A DNA stretch of 64,000 nucleotides from Acrocarpospora corrugata (GTDB taxonomy: Bacteria > Actinomycetota > Actinomycetes > Streptosporangiales > Streptosporangiaceae), in NCBI RefSeq assembly GCF_009687845.1, contig NZ_BLAD01000076.1, positions 1 to 64,000 of the forward strand, read 5' to 3'. The notes beneath the pieces are model-generated. The model did no database searches. It had not been told where the DNA came from and worked only from the letters and a program-made list of their open reading frames with translations. Shown in pieces: positions 29,796-38,814 of this stretch; positions within the stretch are counted from its first letter, which is position 1, and every line of letters starts with the position of its first letter. Position numbers and translations under genes: made by a program.

Positions 29796-30388
29796 CATTC
29801 GATGCCCTTCTGGCCCTTCTGCCCGGCGTCCATCGGGTGCTTGACCTTGGTCATCTCGGTGACCAGGTCGGCCTGGGCGAGCAGGTCGGGGTGTGCGTCC
29901 CGGCCGGTGATGACGACGTGCTGCGCGCCGGGGCGGGCGGCGAGGGTCGCGGTCACGTCCTCGATGTCGAGCCAGCCCCATTTGATCGGGTAGGTGAACT
30001 CGTCGAGGACGAGCATCCGGTAGGTCTCCCGGGCGAGGTCGCGTTTGATCTGCTCCCAGCCTTCGCGGGCGTCGGCGGCGTGGTCGTCCTCGGTGCCCGC
30101 CTTCTTGATCCAGGACCAGCCTTCGCCCATTTTGTGCCAGGTCACCGGTGGCCCGAGCTCGCCGAGGGCGCGCAGGGCGGCCTCCTCGCCGATCCGCCAT
30201 TTCGCTGATTTCACGAACTGGAAGACGCCGATCGGCCAGCCCTGGTTCCAGGCGCGCAGCGCCAGCCCGAACGCGGCGGTCGATTTGCCCTTGCCCGGGC
30301 CGGTGTGCACGATCAGCAGCGGGCGGTTGCGGCGCTGCCGGGTGGTCAGGCCGTCCGCCGGCACGTGTTCGGGTTTGCCCTGTGGCAT
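29792..30388 (-). CDS. cobO: Cob(I)yrinic acid a,c-diamide adenosyltransferase CobO
   Basis: CobO (BtuR/CobA-type) transfers the adenosyl group from ATP to cobalt(I) corrinoids. The 198-residue protein has the P-loop IVHTGPGKGKSTAAFGLALR, FVKSAKWRIGEE, the KMGEGWSW motif, LVLDEFTYPIKWGW and VVITGRDAHPDLL. Length is normal. It starts 12 bp after the stop of the chelatase gene and overlaps cobB by 4 bp, so all are co-expressed. Identification is firm. Confidence 0.96.
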   Translation of the reverse strand: MPQGKPEHVPADGLTTRQRRNRPLLIVHTGPGKGKSTAAFGLALRAWNQGWPIGVFQFVKSAKWRIGEEAALRALGELGPPVTWHKMGEGWSWIKKAGTEDDHAADAREGWEQIKRDLARETYRMLVLDEFTYPIKWGWLDIEDVTATLAARPGAQHVVITGRDAHPDLLAQADLVTEMTKVKHPMDAGQKGQKGIEW

Positions 30389-30400
30389 GTCGGATCTCCT

Positions 30401-32470
30401 CTAGGCCGCGGTCCGGGTGGCTCGGACCATCCGCGCCAGGCCGCCTTCGGCGAGTTCGTCCAGGCGGACGGCGAGCGCGCCGATCCGGCCGGCCAGGCTG
30501 GTGGCGAGGCCGAGCCTGATCGGGCCCGATTCGCAGTCGACCACGACGGTGGGCACGGCGGTGAGCAGGGTGGCGGCCCGGCCGGGGTCGGGGCCGAAGG
30601 TGGCGCGGCCGTCGGTGACGATGACGAGCAGCGCGCGGCGGGCCGGGTCGCGCAGGTGTTCCACCCGGAGCACGTCCGCCGCCTTCAGCAGGCCGGCGGC
30701 GAGCGGCGTCCGGCCGCCGGTGCGCAGGTCGCGCATCCTGGCCGCGCCCGCCTCCACTGAGGACGTCGGCGGCAGGACCAGTTCGGCGTTCTCGCCGCGG
30801 AAGGTGACCAGGCCGACCTTGTCCCTGCGCTGGTACGCGTCGAGGAGCAGGCTGAGCACGGCCGCCTTGACCGCGCCCATCCGCTTCCGGGCGGCCATCG
30901 AGCCGCTGGCGTCCACGGCGAACAGCACGAGGTTGCCCTCGCGCCCTTCGCGGACGGCTTCCCGCAGATCGGACTTCTCGATCCGGATCCCGGGTCCGTC
31001 CGCGCCGCGCGCCCGCTGGTGGGGGGCCGCCGCCCGGAGCGTCGCCATCAGGTGCACGGCCGCGATCCGCCCGTCGGGCAGGCGTGAGCCCGAGGTCCGG
31101 CCCTGCGGCGTGCGGCCCCGCGACCGCCGTCCCGGCACGCCGCCGCCGACCCCGGGAACGGTGAACAGCCTGGTCCGATAGGGCGCGCCCGCCTGCGCGA
31201 AAGCCACTCCCGGGGCGGTGTCACCTATGCCGGTTCCAGCCGCATCCGCCGGGTCCTGTGAAGCCGAACCCCGCGGGTCCTGCTTAGCCGGATCCCTCAG
31301 GTTCTGCTGAGCTGGATCCTCCAGGTCCTGCCGAGCCGACTCGGAGTTGCCCGGCGCGCCGGATTCCGCGGGCGCCCCCTCCGGGTCCAGGTCGGGACCG
31401 GCGTCGGCGCTGCCCTCGGGCCCCTCCTCGCGCGGAATCTCGTGTTCTTCGGGCTCGTCGTCCGGCCCGTCGTCGAAATCGGCCAAGAGCTCGTCGAGTC
31501 TGGCTTCGTCCAGGCCAGGCGCGTCGAAGGGATCCCGCCGCCGCCGATGCGGCAGGGCGAGCCGGGCCGCCGCCCGCACATCCCCTGAACCCACCCGGGT
31601 ACGCCCCTGCCAGGCGGCATGCGCCATCGCCGCGTGCGCGGTGACGATGTCCGCCCGCATCCCGTCCACCTCGAACCCGGCGCAAACCGTCGCGATCTGC
31701 TTCAGCGCCCCGTCCGGCAACGTCACCCCGGGCAGCAACGCCCGCGCCTCCGCGATCCGCCGCGCCAGCTGGCTCTCCTCCTCGGCCCAGCGCGCCGCGA
31801 ACCCGTCCGGATCGAGCTCGTAGGCGAGCCGCCGCCGGACGACCTCCGCCCGCTCCGCCGGATCCCGCGAGGCCCGCGCCGTCACGGTCAGCCCGAACCG
31901 ATCGAGCAGCTGCGGCCGCAGCTCCCCCTCTTCCGGATTCATCGTCCCGGAGAGTAAGAATCGGGCCGCGTGCCGCACCGAAACGCCTTCCCGCTCCACG
32001 TAGCACGTCCCGAGCGCGGCGGCGTCCAGCAGCAGATCGACGAGATGGTCGTGCAGCAGATTGACCTCGTCCACGTACAGAATGCCGCGATGCGCCGCCG
32101 CCAGCAGCCCCGGCTCGAACGCCTTCACCCCTTCGGTCAGCGCCCGCTCAAGATCGAGCGACCCCGCCAGCCGGTCCTCGGACGCGCCCACCGGCAACTC
32201 GACCAGCCGGGCGGGCCGTACCGACCCGCCCCCCGAATGCGGCCCGTCGGGGCAGAACGGGTCGGGAGCCGCCGGATCACAGGAGAACCTGCACCCCTCC
32301 GCCACCGCGACCGGCGGCAGCAGCGCGGCCAGAGCCCGCACGATGGTCGACTTGGCGGTGCCCTTCTCGCCCCGGACCAGGACCCCGCCCACCCGCGGCG
32401 ACACCGCGTTGAGCACCAGCGCCAACTTCAGATCCGCCAAGCCAACAACCGCACTAAACGGATATGTCAC
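30401..32470 (-). CDS. ChlI/ChlD-type chelatase subunit (AAA+ and VWA domains), likely partner of CobN
   Basis: The 689-residue protein fuses an AAA+ ATPase (about residues 1-330; Walker A GEKGTAKST, sensor LLSGTMNPEEGELRPQLLDRFG) to a C-terminal VWA domain with the MIDAS motif FAVDASGSMAARKRMG (about residue 515). Cobalt chelation with CobN needs AAA+ and VWA partners; in actinobacteria this ChlID/BchID-like protein takes the place of CobS and CobT. The acidic/proline linker (about 335-450) contains a 24-bp tandem repeat. GTG 32470 is preceded by AAGGG. It is followed closely by cobO. Confidence 0.92.
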   Translation of the reverse strand: MTYPFSAVVGLADLKLALVLNAVSPRVGGVLVRGEKGTAKSTIVRALAALLPPVAVAEGCRFSCDPAAPDPFCPDGPHSGGGSVRPARLVELPVGASEDRLAGSLDLERALTEGVKAFEPGLLAAAHRGILYVDEVNLLHDHLVDLLLDAAALGTCYVEREGVSVRHAARFLLSGTMNPEEGELRPQLLDRFGLTVTARASRDPAERAEVVRRRLAYELDPDGFAARWAEEESQLARRIAEARALLPGVTLPDGALKQIATVCAGFEVDGMRADIVTAHAAMAHAAWQGRTRVGSGDVRAAARLALPHRRRRDPFDAPGLDEARLDELLADFDDGPDDEPEEHEIPREEGPEGSADAGPDLDPEGAPAESGAPGNSESARQDLEDPAQQNLRDPAKQDPRGSASQDPADAAGTGIGDTAPGVAFAQAGAPYRTRLFTVPGVGGGVPGRRSRGRTPQGRTSGSRLPDGRIAAVHLMATLRAAAPHQRARGADGPGIRIEKSDLREAVREGREGNLVLFAVDASGSMAARKRMGAVKAAVLSLLLDAYQRRDKVGLVTFRGENAELVLPPTSSVEAGAARMRDLRTGGRTPLAAGLLKAADVLRVEHLRDPARRALLVIVTDGRATFGPDPGRAATLLTAVPTVVVDCESGPIRLGLATSLAGRIGALAVRLDELAEGGLARMVRATRTAA
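31240..31335 (-). repeat. Four in-frame copies of a 24-bp unit in the chelatase linker
   Basis: Units at 31240, 31264, 31288 and 31312 share GCCGGATCC-(C/T)-CAGGTCCTGC-type text and encode 8-residue units of the type QDLEDPAQ, QNLRDPAK and QDPRGSAS. They lie between the AAA+ and VWA domains. Confidence 0.85.
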
Positions 32471-32542
32471 CGCGAATACGCCCTTTTCTCAAGAACCGAA
32501 ATCCTGTCCGACTCGCCGGGAATCCGCACGTCATCCCCGTTA

Positions 32543-33163
32543 TCACCCAAAAGTGTTCGCCGAAATTCCCGGAGAATCCCCAGGAATCTCCCCGAGCCCC
32601 CGCGACACTCCCAACAAAGGTCCCCATTGCGGTAACCGGAGGTTCCAGCGCCCGGCGAATCCGGTCAATTCGACTCCGCTCAACGGCGGGACATCCACCC
32701 GCCGGTACGCGGCCGCCGGCAGGCCCAGCGCCGACACCAGCACCGCCCGCACCACCGCCGGATGCGTGACCGCCACCAGCCGCCCGGGCGGGAGCGAACC
32801 CAGCCACTCCCCCATCCGCGCGATCAGCCCGGCCACGGACTCACCCCCATGCGGCGCCGCGCCAGGCTCGGTCAGCCAGGCCCGTACGCCGTCGGGATCC
32901 TCCGCCGCCACCTCGGCCAGCGCCCGCCCCCGCCAGCGCCCATGATCGCAGTCACGCAGCCCGGGATCGGCGACCGCGGCCAGACCCAGCCACCGCGCCG
33001 TGCCCAGGCAACGCTCCTCGGGCCCGGCCCGCCCCTCCGCCCTGACGACGTCCCCGCCCTCCAGGGGCTCAAGCACGTCGCCGGGCGACGGGAAGACGGC
33101 GGCCCGGACGGCCGCCGTCCTGCCATGCGCGACCACGGTCACCCGCGCCGCCCGCGAGGCCAC
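32543..33163 (-). CDS. Histidine-phosphatase-like protein with altered RHG motif (CobC-like position)
   Basis: The 206-residue protein has the histidine phosphatase layout: VTVVAHGRTAAVRAAVF at the start, LRDCDHGRWRGRALAEV, HGGESVAGLIARMGEWL and VAVTHPAVVRAVLV. In active enzymes the first motif is RHG; here the arginine is alanine (AHGRT). The catalytic His remains, so activity may be weak or changed. In B12 operons such genes are often annotated as alpha-ribazole phosphatase (CobC), but this degenerate type may instead act on another phosphate. GTG 33163 lies 2 bp after the cbtA stop. Confidence 0.78.
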   Translation of the reverse strand: MASRAARVTVVAHGRTAAVRAAVFPSPGDVLEPLEGGDVVRAEGRAGPEERCLGTARWLGLAAVADPGLRDCDHGRWRGRALAEVAAEDPDGVRAWLTEPGAAPHGGESVAGLIARMGEWLGSLPPGRLVAVTHPAVVRAVLVSALGLPAAAYRRVDVPPLSGVELTGFAGRWNLRLPQWGPLLGVSRGLGEIPGDSPGISANTFG

Positions 33164-33165
33164 GA

Positions 33166-33885
33166 TCAGACCGGTACGGCCTGCGGCACTCCGGCCACCC
33201 GCTCAGCCCGATACCAGAGGAACGCGTACGAAACCCCCAGCACCCCCCAGAGCACAACCTGGGTACCAAGCGACGAAACCCGGAAATTCCACAACAGATC
33301 CGCCGGGAACCCTTCGGGCACCTCCGACACCGTCGGCAGCAACCCCCAGGCCGCCCCGACCGGGACGAGGAACCCCAACCCGGCGGCGAGCCACCGGACA
33401 GGCCCGCCGTTGACCTCGAAGAGCCGATACGCCACCGCGGCGGCGGCCACGGCGAGCAGCCCGATCAGGACCAGGACCAGATACAGCGAGGTCCGCGACC
33501 CGATCGTCGCCGGATCCCCCACCGCAGGCGGATTAGCCGGATATTTCACGAACGGCACCAGGACCACGCCGACGAACCCGGCCGCCGCCAGGGCGACCGA
33601 CAGCGCCGTCCCCGACCGGGGCCCGGTACGTCCCCGTACCAGCGCGAACGCGAGCCCGAACAACCCGCCCAGCGCGGCGCCGTACAAGGCGGTGGCGAGG
33701 AACAGGCCCCCCACCTGGCCGCCCCTGCTGACCAGGGGAGCTTCGGTGTGGGTGTGCGCGGCGGCCTCTTCGAGGGCGATCGCGCTGTCGATGTGCGGCT
33801 CGCCGAAGAGGAACGCGAAAGCGCCCGCGGCGAGTCCTGCGATGATTCCGGCGAGCAGGCCCCGGACGAACAGTGTGCGGATCAT
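33166..33885 (-). CDS. cbtA: Cobalt transporter subunit CbtA
   Basis: CbtA is a predicted cobalt permease found under B12 riboswitches with CbtB. The 239-residue protein has about five or six hydrophobic segments (starting FVRGLLAGIIAGLAAGAFAF) and EPHIDSAIALEEA followed by an HTHTE sequence that may bind metal. ATG 33885 shares one base with the cbtB stop (TGATG). It is the second gene in the riboswitch-controlled operon. Confidence 0.9.
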   Translation of the reverse strand: MIRTLFVRGLLAGIIAGLAAGAFAFLFGEPHIDSAIALEEAAAHTHTEAPLVSRGGQVGGLFLATALYGAALGGLFGLAFALVRGRTGPRSGTALSVALAAAGFVGVVLVPFVKYPANPPAVGDPATIGSRTSLYLVLVLIGLLAVAAAAVAYRLFEVNGGPVRWLAAGLGFLVPVGAAWGLLPTVSEVPEGFPADLLWNFRVSSLGTQVVLWGVLGVSYAFLWYRAERVAGVPQAVPV

Positions 33886-34079
33886 CAGTGGCACGGAACG
33901 CCGAGCAGGTGACGCCCGTCATGCATGAGTTCGTGCAGGTAGTCGCCCGCCTGCGAGATCGCCCCCTGGTCGAAGGTGACGAGATAGGCCACGAGTAACA
34001 GAACGGGCACGGCAAGCGCCCACCAGGCCAGGTTGCGAAGGGGAATGGGCTGGACATGCGGGGCTGAGAGCTGGCTCAC
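33885..34079 (-). CDS. cbtB: Cobalt transporter subunit CbtB
   Basis: CbtB is a small single-span membrane protein with a histidine-rich C terminus. The 64-residue product has one membrane helix (about residues 19-38) and the tail HELMHDGRHLLGVPCH, the recognised metal-binding signature of the family. GTG 34079 follows GGAGGAGG at about 8 bp; the open frame continues 24 codons upstream into the riboswitch region, which is not coding. First gene of the operon. Confidence 0.92.
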   Translation of the reverse strand: MSQLSAPHVQPIPLRNLAWWALAVPVLLLVAYLVTFDQGAISQAGDYLHELMHDGRHLLGVPCH

Positions 34080-34122
34080 GCCACGGTCCTCCTCCGGGAT
34101 TGCGCGTCCCTGTCGTCGGTCT

Positions 34123-34212
34123 GTGGCGGGTGGTGACCTGGCTCCCCTCATCGGGAGGGTTACAGTGGCGCGACCGCACCGGAGTTACACCGGATTTCCC
34201 TCACGCCGCCAC
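34123..34212 (-). promoter_or_regulatory. Short cobalamin (B12) riboswitch upstream of cbtB
   Basis: Minus-strand elements in order: a P1 arm GTGGCGG (34206-34212), GGGAAATCCGGTGTAACTCC, GCGGTCGCGCCACTGT, then the B12 box GGAGCCAGGTCACC and the closing P1 arm CCGCCAC (34123-34129), a perfect 7-bp match. The variable arm after GCCACTGT is very short, so the aptamer is only about 90 nt. It begins 38 bp after the dop stop, and the expression platform lies at 34080-34122 before a strong ribosome site. Confidence 0.92.
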
Positions 34213-34249
34213 AATTCACCGGGAACGTATCCCCGAACGGACAAACCCG

Positions 34250-35767
34250 TCAACTTTCGCCGGTCAGCGCCGCCACCAGGTCGGCCGCGGTGCGGCACCG
34301 GTCGAGCAGGTCGCCCACGTGCGCCTTGGTGCCGCGCAGCGGTTCCAGGGTCGGCACTCGCTGCAGGGACTCCCGGCCGGGGATGTCGAAGATCACCGAA
34401 TCCCAGGAGGCGGCGGCCACCGACTCGCTGTACTGCCGCAGGCAGCGCCCGCGGAAGTAGGCCCGGGTGTCGGTCGGCGGGGTCTCGATGGCCCGTTCGA
34501 CGTCGTCCTCGGTGACCAGGCGCTGCATCCGGCCGCGGGCCACCAGCCGGTTGTACAGGCCGCGATCCGGGCGGATGTCGGCGTATTGGAGGTCGACCAG
34601 CCCGAGGCGGGGGTGCGACCACGGCAGGTTGTCGCGGGTCCGGTAGCCTTCCAGGAGTTCCAGCTTGGCCACCCAGTCGAGCTCGCGGGACAGCTGCATC
34701 GGGTCCTCGGCCAGCCGGGTCAGCACCGACTCCCAGCGGTTCAGCACGTCCTTGGTCATGTCGTCCAGGCCCGCGCCGTACCGGTCCTCGACATACTTGC
34801 GGGCCTGCTCCAGGTACTCCATCTGGAGCTGGACGGCCGTCATCTTGCGGCCGTTCCGCAGCGTGATCTCGTACTTGCAGGTCGGGTCGTGCGAGACCGC
34901 CCGCAGCGCGGCCACCGGGGACTCCACCGACAGGTCGCCGGTCAGGAAGCCGTCCTCGATCATGGCCAGGACCAGGGCCGTGGAGCCCAGCTTGAGGTAG
35001 GTGGAGATCTCCGACATGTTGGCGTCGCCGATGATGACGTGCAGCCGCCGGTACTTCTCCGGGTCCGCGTGCGGCTCGTCCCGGGTGTTGATGATCGGCC
35101 GCTTCAGCGTCGTCTCCAGGCCGACCTCGACCTCGAAGAAGTCGGCGCGCTGGCTGATCTGGAAGCCGTCGCCGCGGGAGTCCTGGCCGATGCCGACCTT
35201 GCCCGCGCCGCAGACGACCTGGCGGGAGACGAAGAACGGGGTCAGATGCCGGACGATGTCCGCGAACGGGGTGGCCCGCCGCATCAGGTAGTTCTCGTGG
35301 CAGCCGTAGGAGGCGCCCTTGCTGTCGGTGTTGTTCTTGTAGAGCTGGATGGGCGCGTTGCCGGGCATGCCGGAGGCCCGCACGGCGGCGTCGTGCATGA
35401 CGCGCTCGCCGGCCTTGTCCCAGATGACCGCCGCCCGGGGGTTGGTGCACTCGGGCGTCGAATACTCCGGATGGGCGTGGTCGACGTAGAGCCGCGCCCC
35501 GTTCGTGAGGATCACGTTGGCCAGGCCCAGGTCCTCGTCGGTCAGCTGACTGGAGTCAGCCACCTCCCTGGCCAGGTCGAACCCCCGCGCGTCGCGCAGC
35601 GGGTTCTCCTCCTCGAAGTCCCACCGGGCCCGCCTGGCGCGCGCGGCCGACGCCGCGAGGTACGCGTTGACGACCTGAGAAGAGGTCACCATCGCGTTCG
35701 CCCCCGGCTGACCGGGCACGGCGATGCCGTACTCGGTCTCGATGCCCATCACCCGCCGTACCGTCAT
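34250..35767 (-). CDS. dop: Pup deamidase/depupylase Dop
   Basis: Dop converts the Pup C-terminal Gln to Glu and removes Pup from substrates. The 505-residue protein shares the PafA fold but has the Dop-specific region after the first strand: [21 protein letters not shown], then [17 protein letters not shown]. Other landmarks are [59 protein letters not shown] and [11 protein letters not shown] 35767 is used; a GTG two codons earlier is possible. It is followed, 38 bp after its stop, by the cbtB riboswitch. In mycobacteria pup follows dop directly; here it is about 21 kb away. Confidence 0.97.
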   Translation of the reverse strand: MTVRRVMGIETEYGIAVPGQPGANAMVTSSQVVNAYLAASAARARRARWDFEEENPLRDARGFDLAREVADSSQLTDEDLGLANVILTNGARLYVDHAHPEYSTPECTNPRAAVIWDKAGERVMHDAAVRASGMPGNAPIQLYKNNTDSKGASYGCHENYLMRRATPFADIVRHLTPFFVSRQVVCGAGKVGIGQDSRGDGFQISQRADFFEVEVGLETTLKRPIINTRDEPHADPEKYRRLHVIIGDANMSEISTYLKLGSTALVLAMIEDGFLTGDLSVESPVAALRAVSHDPTCKYEITLRNGRKMTAVQLQMEYLEQARKYVEDRYGAGLDDMTKDVLNRWESVLTRLAEDPMQLSRELDWVAKLELLEGYRTRDNLPWSHPRLGLVDLQYADIRPDRGLYNRLVARGRMQRLVTEDDVERAIETPPTDTRAYFRGRCLRQYSESVAAASWDSVIFDIPGRESLQRVPTLEPLRGTKAHVGDLLDRCRTAADLVAALTGES

Positions 35768-35858
35768 GCGCACCCCATGGCCGTCGTTCCGCCGTTTATA
35801 TCCCGAGCCTAGCCCCTCTTCTATGCCCGGTTACCCGACAGTTACGGCAGAGAGCCGA

Positions 35859-37019
35859 CTATTCGTTTCGTATGGGTCTCCGGCCACCGAGAATCCGGCG
35901 CAGCAATCGCTGGCCAGGACGGTCGATCAGCTTGTAAACGAGATAAGCGAGCACGATTGAAGCTGCCATGGTGAGTCCGGTCAGCAGCCACGGGTTCAGC
36001 GTGTCGCGGAGGCCGGGAATGATGACCGCCGACACATTCTGGTGGAGCAGGTAGAGCGGGTACGTGAGGGCGCCGACCGTGGTGAGCGGCGCCCACTTGA
36101 TCCAGCTCAGCCAGCCGAGGGCGACCGCGGCCATCAGCAGGAAGATCAGGGTGATGGCCACGATGACGGCCTCGGGCGGGGCCGGGAAGCGCTTGAGCCC
36201 GATCGCGTCCACCCGGCTCTGTACGCGCTCCAGAGCGGAGTACACCGCGAAGGCGTACCCAACCAGGACGAAGCCCCAGCGGGTCACCGAGGGGCCCACA
36301 CGGTGGATCAGGTAGAACGCCATGCCGGCCACGAAGTACGGCGCCTGCCTGGGCATGACGATCTCGGTCAGCAGGTCGTTCTGGAGGTACTCGGCGGCGA
36401 CCACCAGGACCAGCCAGACCCACATGAAGGCCATGGCCCGCCGCAGGTTGATGCCGATGACGACGATGATCGAGATCAGGAAGTAGAACTTCAGCTCGAC
36501 CCAGAGCGACCAGAACACCCCGCCCGCGTGCAGGACGCCGAAGGCCTCCTGGAACATGGAGAGGTTGATCAGGTAGTGGATCGGGTGGAGGTCGCCCTTG
36601 AAGCCGGTGACGTCGGTGTAGTTGTACAGGACGTACAGGGCGGCGACGGTGAACCAGTAGGCCGGGTAGAGGCGGGAGATCCGGGAGACCGCGAACTTGC
36701 CGATGCTGCGCCCCCAGGCGCTCATCAGGATCACGAAGCCGCTGATCAGGAAGAACAGCTCGACGCCGAGGATGCCGAGGGTGGTGACCCGGTTGACCGG
36801 GGCGAAGACCTCGGTCGGGTATTCGCCCCAGAGGGACCTGCTGGCGGCCATGTAGTGGAACGCCATCACCGCGAAGGCGGCGATGAAGCGTAAGAGATCC
36901 AGTTCGACGAGTCTGGACCCTCCCCGGGCCGGCGGCTCGTCGCGGATCCGGGCCGGCGCGGGCGGCGGTGGCGGGGGGGCCGGGCGGCGGCGACGCCTCC
37001 TGGTCGGAACCGAGGTCAC
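35859..37019 (-). CDS. Membrane acyltransferase, acyltransferase-3 (OafA/YrhL-like) family
   Basis: The 386-residue protein has about ten hydrophobic segments after a basic, proline-rich N-terminal tail (residues 1-30). Family motifs are LDLLRFIAAFAVMAFHYMA (with the conserved H), GVELFFLISGFVILMS, RLYPAYWF and WSLWVELKFY. Such enzymes O-acylate sugars, lipids or antibiotics at the membrane; the substrate is unknown. GTG 37019 is the best start although its ribosome site is weak. It sits between dop and the RCC1 gene, unrelated to the proteasome as far as the sequence shows. Confidence 0.88.
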   Translation of the reverse strand: MTSVPTRRRRRRPAPPPPPPAPARIRDEPPARGGSRLVELDLLRFIAAFAVMAFHYMAASRSLWGEYPTEVFAPVNRVTTLGILGVELFFLISGFVILMSAWGRSIGKFAVSRISRLYPAYWFTVAALYVLYNYTDVTGFKGDLHPIHYLINLSMFQEAFGVLHAGGVFWSLWVELKFYFLISIIVVIGINLRRAMAFMWVWLVLVVAAEYLQNDLLTEIVMPRQAPYFVAGMAFYLIHRVGPSVTRWGFVLVGYAFAVYSALERVQSRVDAIGLKRFPAPPEAVIVAITLIFLLMAAVALGWLSWIKWAPLTTVGALTYPLYLLHQNVSAVIIPGLRDTLNPWLLTGLTMAASIVLAYLVYKLIDRPGQRLLRRILGGRRPIRNE

Positions 37020-37146
37020 CAGCGAACCCCCAACTCAAACACCACGTTCCCCCGTAATCCCCGTCACTCAAATCGCACTAGAACGCCCAAGTATCACGCA
37101 AGGAGTGCGCTGCGGGCCACCGAAGCGGGCCGGGAAATGCGGTGAA

Positions 37147-37181
37147 CCTCTCGGCCCGGCCGGGGGGCGCGAGCCGAGAGG
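37147..37181 (-). terminator. Hairpin after the RCC1-repeat gene
   Basis: CCTCTCGG (37147-37154) pairs with CCGAGAGG (37174-37181), with GC-rich partial pairing inside. It begins 8 bp past the gene stop at 37190. Confidence 0.5.
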
Positions 37182-37189
37182 CCGAGGGG

Positions 37190-38677
37190 CTACCGGCCTC
37201 GCGGCGGGACCGGGAGCACCATTTCGAGCTCGTAGAACGCCTCGGGGCCCGGCCCCGCGCCCGTGCCCACGACGGTGATCTCCCAGAGGCCCTCGCGGGG
37301 GCCTGGCTGCCTGGTCAGGGTCATGACCGAGGTGCCGCCGGCGAGCACGGCGGGCGGATTGAACGTCGCCGTCACCCCGGTGGGCACGCCGATCGCGGCC
37401 AGCGTGATCGGCTGGTTGTGGCCGTTGACGGCCTGGGTGGTGACGGTGGCGGTGACCGTGTTGTTGAGCCGCATCACGCCGGAGCCGGACAGCAGGGAGA
37501 GCCGGTAGGCGGGGATCGGCTGGGGCGCGCGGAGCACCATCGCGTGACTCGAAAGCGGTCCCGACACGACCCGGACGGCGTTGGACACCCCGGCCACCCG
37601 GACCGGAGTGTCCGACTCGGCCGCCTCGGTGCCGTCGCCGAGCTGCCCGTCGCCGTTGGCGCCGAGCGCGCGCACGCTCCCGTCGTCGAGGACGGCGTAG
37701 GCGTTCCTATAGCCCGCGCCGATCTGCACGACGCCCTCCTTGATCAGCAGGGTGCTGGCCTGCCGTTTCGGGGCTCCCGGGCCGAGTTCCCCGGCGAAGT
37801 TCAGGCCCCAGCCCCGGAACGAACCGTCGGAGTACAGCGCCAGGGTGAACCTCTCGCCGTCGGCGACGGCCGTGACGTTGTCGGGGCCGGACACGGCGAT
37901 CGGAGCGGGCCTGGTCTGGGGGGCCGGTCCGTTGGAGATCAGGCCCCACTGGTAGACGCTGCCGTCGAACTTGAGCGCCGTGCTGCGGTAACGTCCGGCC
38001 GAGAGCTGCTCGACGTTGGTCAGCGAGACCACCCGGCTGGGCCGGTCCACGACCTCGCTGACCTGGCCCTGGCCCGCCTCGCCCCGGCTGTTCGTCCCCC
38101 AGGCGTAGACGTTGCCGTTCGCGTCCAGGGCGAGGGCGTGGTTGGCGCCCGCCTCGATCCGGGTCAGCGCCTGCGTCCCGGCCAGCAGCGCCGGGGTGGA
38201 CCGGGAGCCGCCGGCGTCGCCCTGGCCGAGCTCGCCGTTCTCGTTGACGCCCCAGGACCAGGCGCGCCCGTCGGCGCGGACCGCGTAACTGCTGTGGATG
38301 CCGGCCGCCACGTCCACGACCCCGGTCACGCCCGCGACTTGGGCGGGGGTGGCGCGCGAGGTCTCCGTGTCGTCGCCGAGCTGGCCGAACGCGTTCTTAC
38401 CCCACGTCCACACCGTCCCGTCGGCCGCCAGCGCGACCGTGTGGTTCGCGCCCGTGGCGATGTCGGTGAAGGTCATGCCGCCGGCCGTGACGACCGGCGG
38501 GTTGACGATGGAGGGGCCAGGTCCGGCCTCTCCGTTGAGGTTCTCTCCCCAGCCCATGACGGTGCGGGCCACGGGCGCCGCGTCCGCCGGGCTCATCGGC
38601 CCGGCCGCCGCCACCGCCAGGACGGCCAGCAGTGGCCATCTGATACTTGACCTGGATAAAGCCATCGATTTCTCCAT
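37190..38677 (-). CDS. Secreted RCC1-repeat (beta-propeller) protein
   Basis: The 495-residue precursor has a signal peptide (about residues 1-33, PLLAVLAVAAAGPMSPADA) and about seven RCC1-type repeats between 40 and 385, seen as recurring GxxHxxAL.DGxVxxWGxNxxGQLG units (for example VWTWGKNAFGQLGDDT and AWSWGVNENGELGQGD). These form a seven-bladed propeller. The C-terminal 100 residues look like an Ig-like beta domain. RCC1 propellers usually bind proteins; the role outside the cell is unknown. ATG 38677 follows GAGG at 8 bp. It separates mpa from dop. Confidence 0.9.
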   Translation of the reverse strand: MEKSMALSRSSIRWPLLAVLAVAAAGPMSPADAAPVARTVMGWGENLNGEAGPGPSIVNPPVVTAGGMTFTDIATGANHTVALAADGTVWTWGKNAFGQLGDDTETSRATPAQVAGVTGVVDVAAGIHSSYAVRADGRAWSWGVNENGELGQGDAGGSRSTPALLAGTQALTRIEAGANHALALDANGNVYAWGTNSRGEAGQGQVSEVVDRPSRVVSLTNVEQLSAGRYRSTALKFDGSVYQWGLISNGPAPQTRPAPIAVSGPDNVTAVADGERFTLALYSDGSFRGWGLNFAGELGPGAPKRQASTLLIKEGVVQIGAGYRNAYAVLDDGSVRALGANGDGQLGDGTEAAESDTPVRVAGVSNAVRVVSGPLSSHAMVLRAPQPIPAYRLSLLSGSGVMRLNNTVTATVTTQAVNGHNQPITLAAIGVPTGVTATFNPPAVLAGGTSVMTLTRQPGPREGLWEITVVGTGAGPGPEAFYELEMVLPVPPRGR

Positions 38678-38770
38678 TCGTGAGGCCTCGATGACTCTAG
38701 GTGTCCGGGTGCGGGACAGACAGATCCACTGCCCCTCGTGATCAGGCCGTATGTGGTCCTGGCACGCGCG

Positions 38771-38804
38771 AAGGCGGCGCGCCCCCGAGGGTGCGCGCCG
38801 CCTT
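38771..38804 (-). terminator. Hairpin after mpa
   Basis: A 12-bp perfect stem (38771-38782 with 38793-38804, AAGGCGGCGCGC) and a 10-base loop lie 11 bp past the mpa stop. Probably ends the mpa transcript. Confidence 0.75.
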
Positions 38805-38814
38805 GGTAGTCCCG

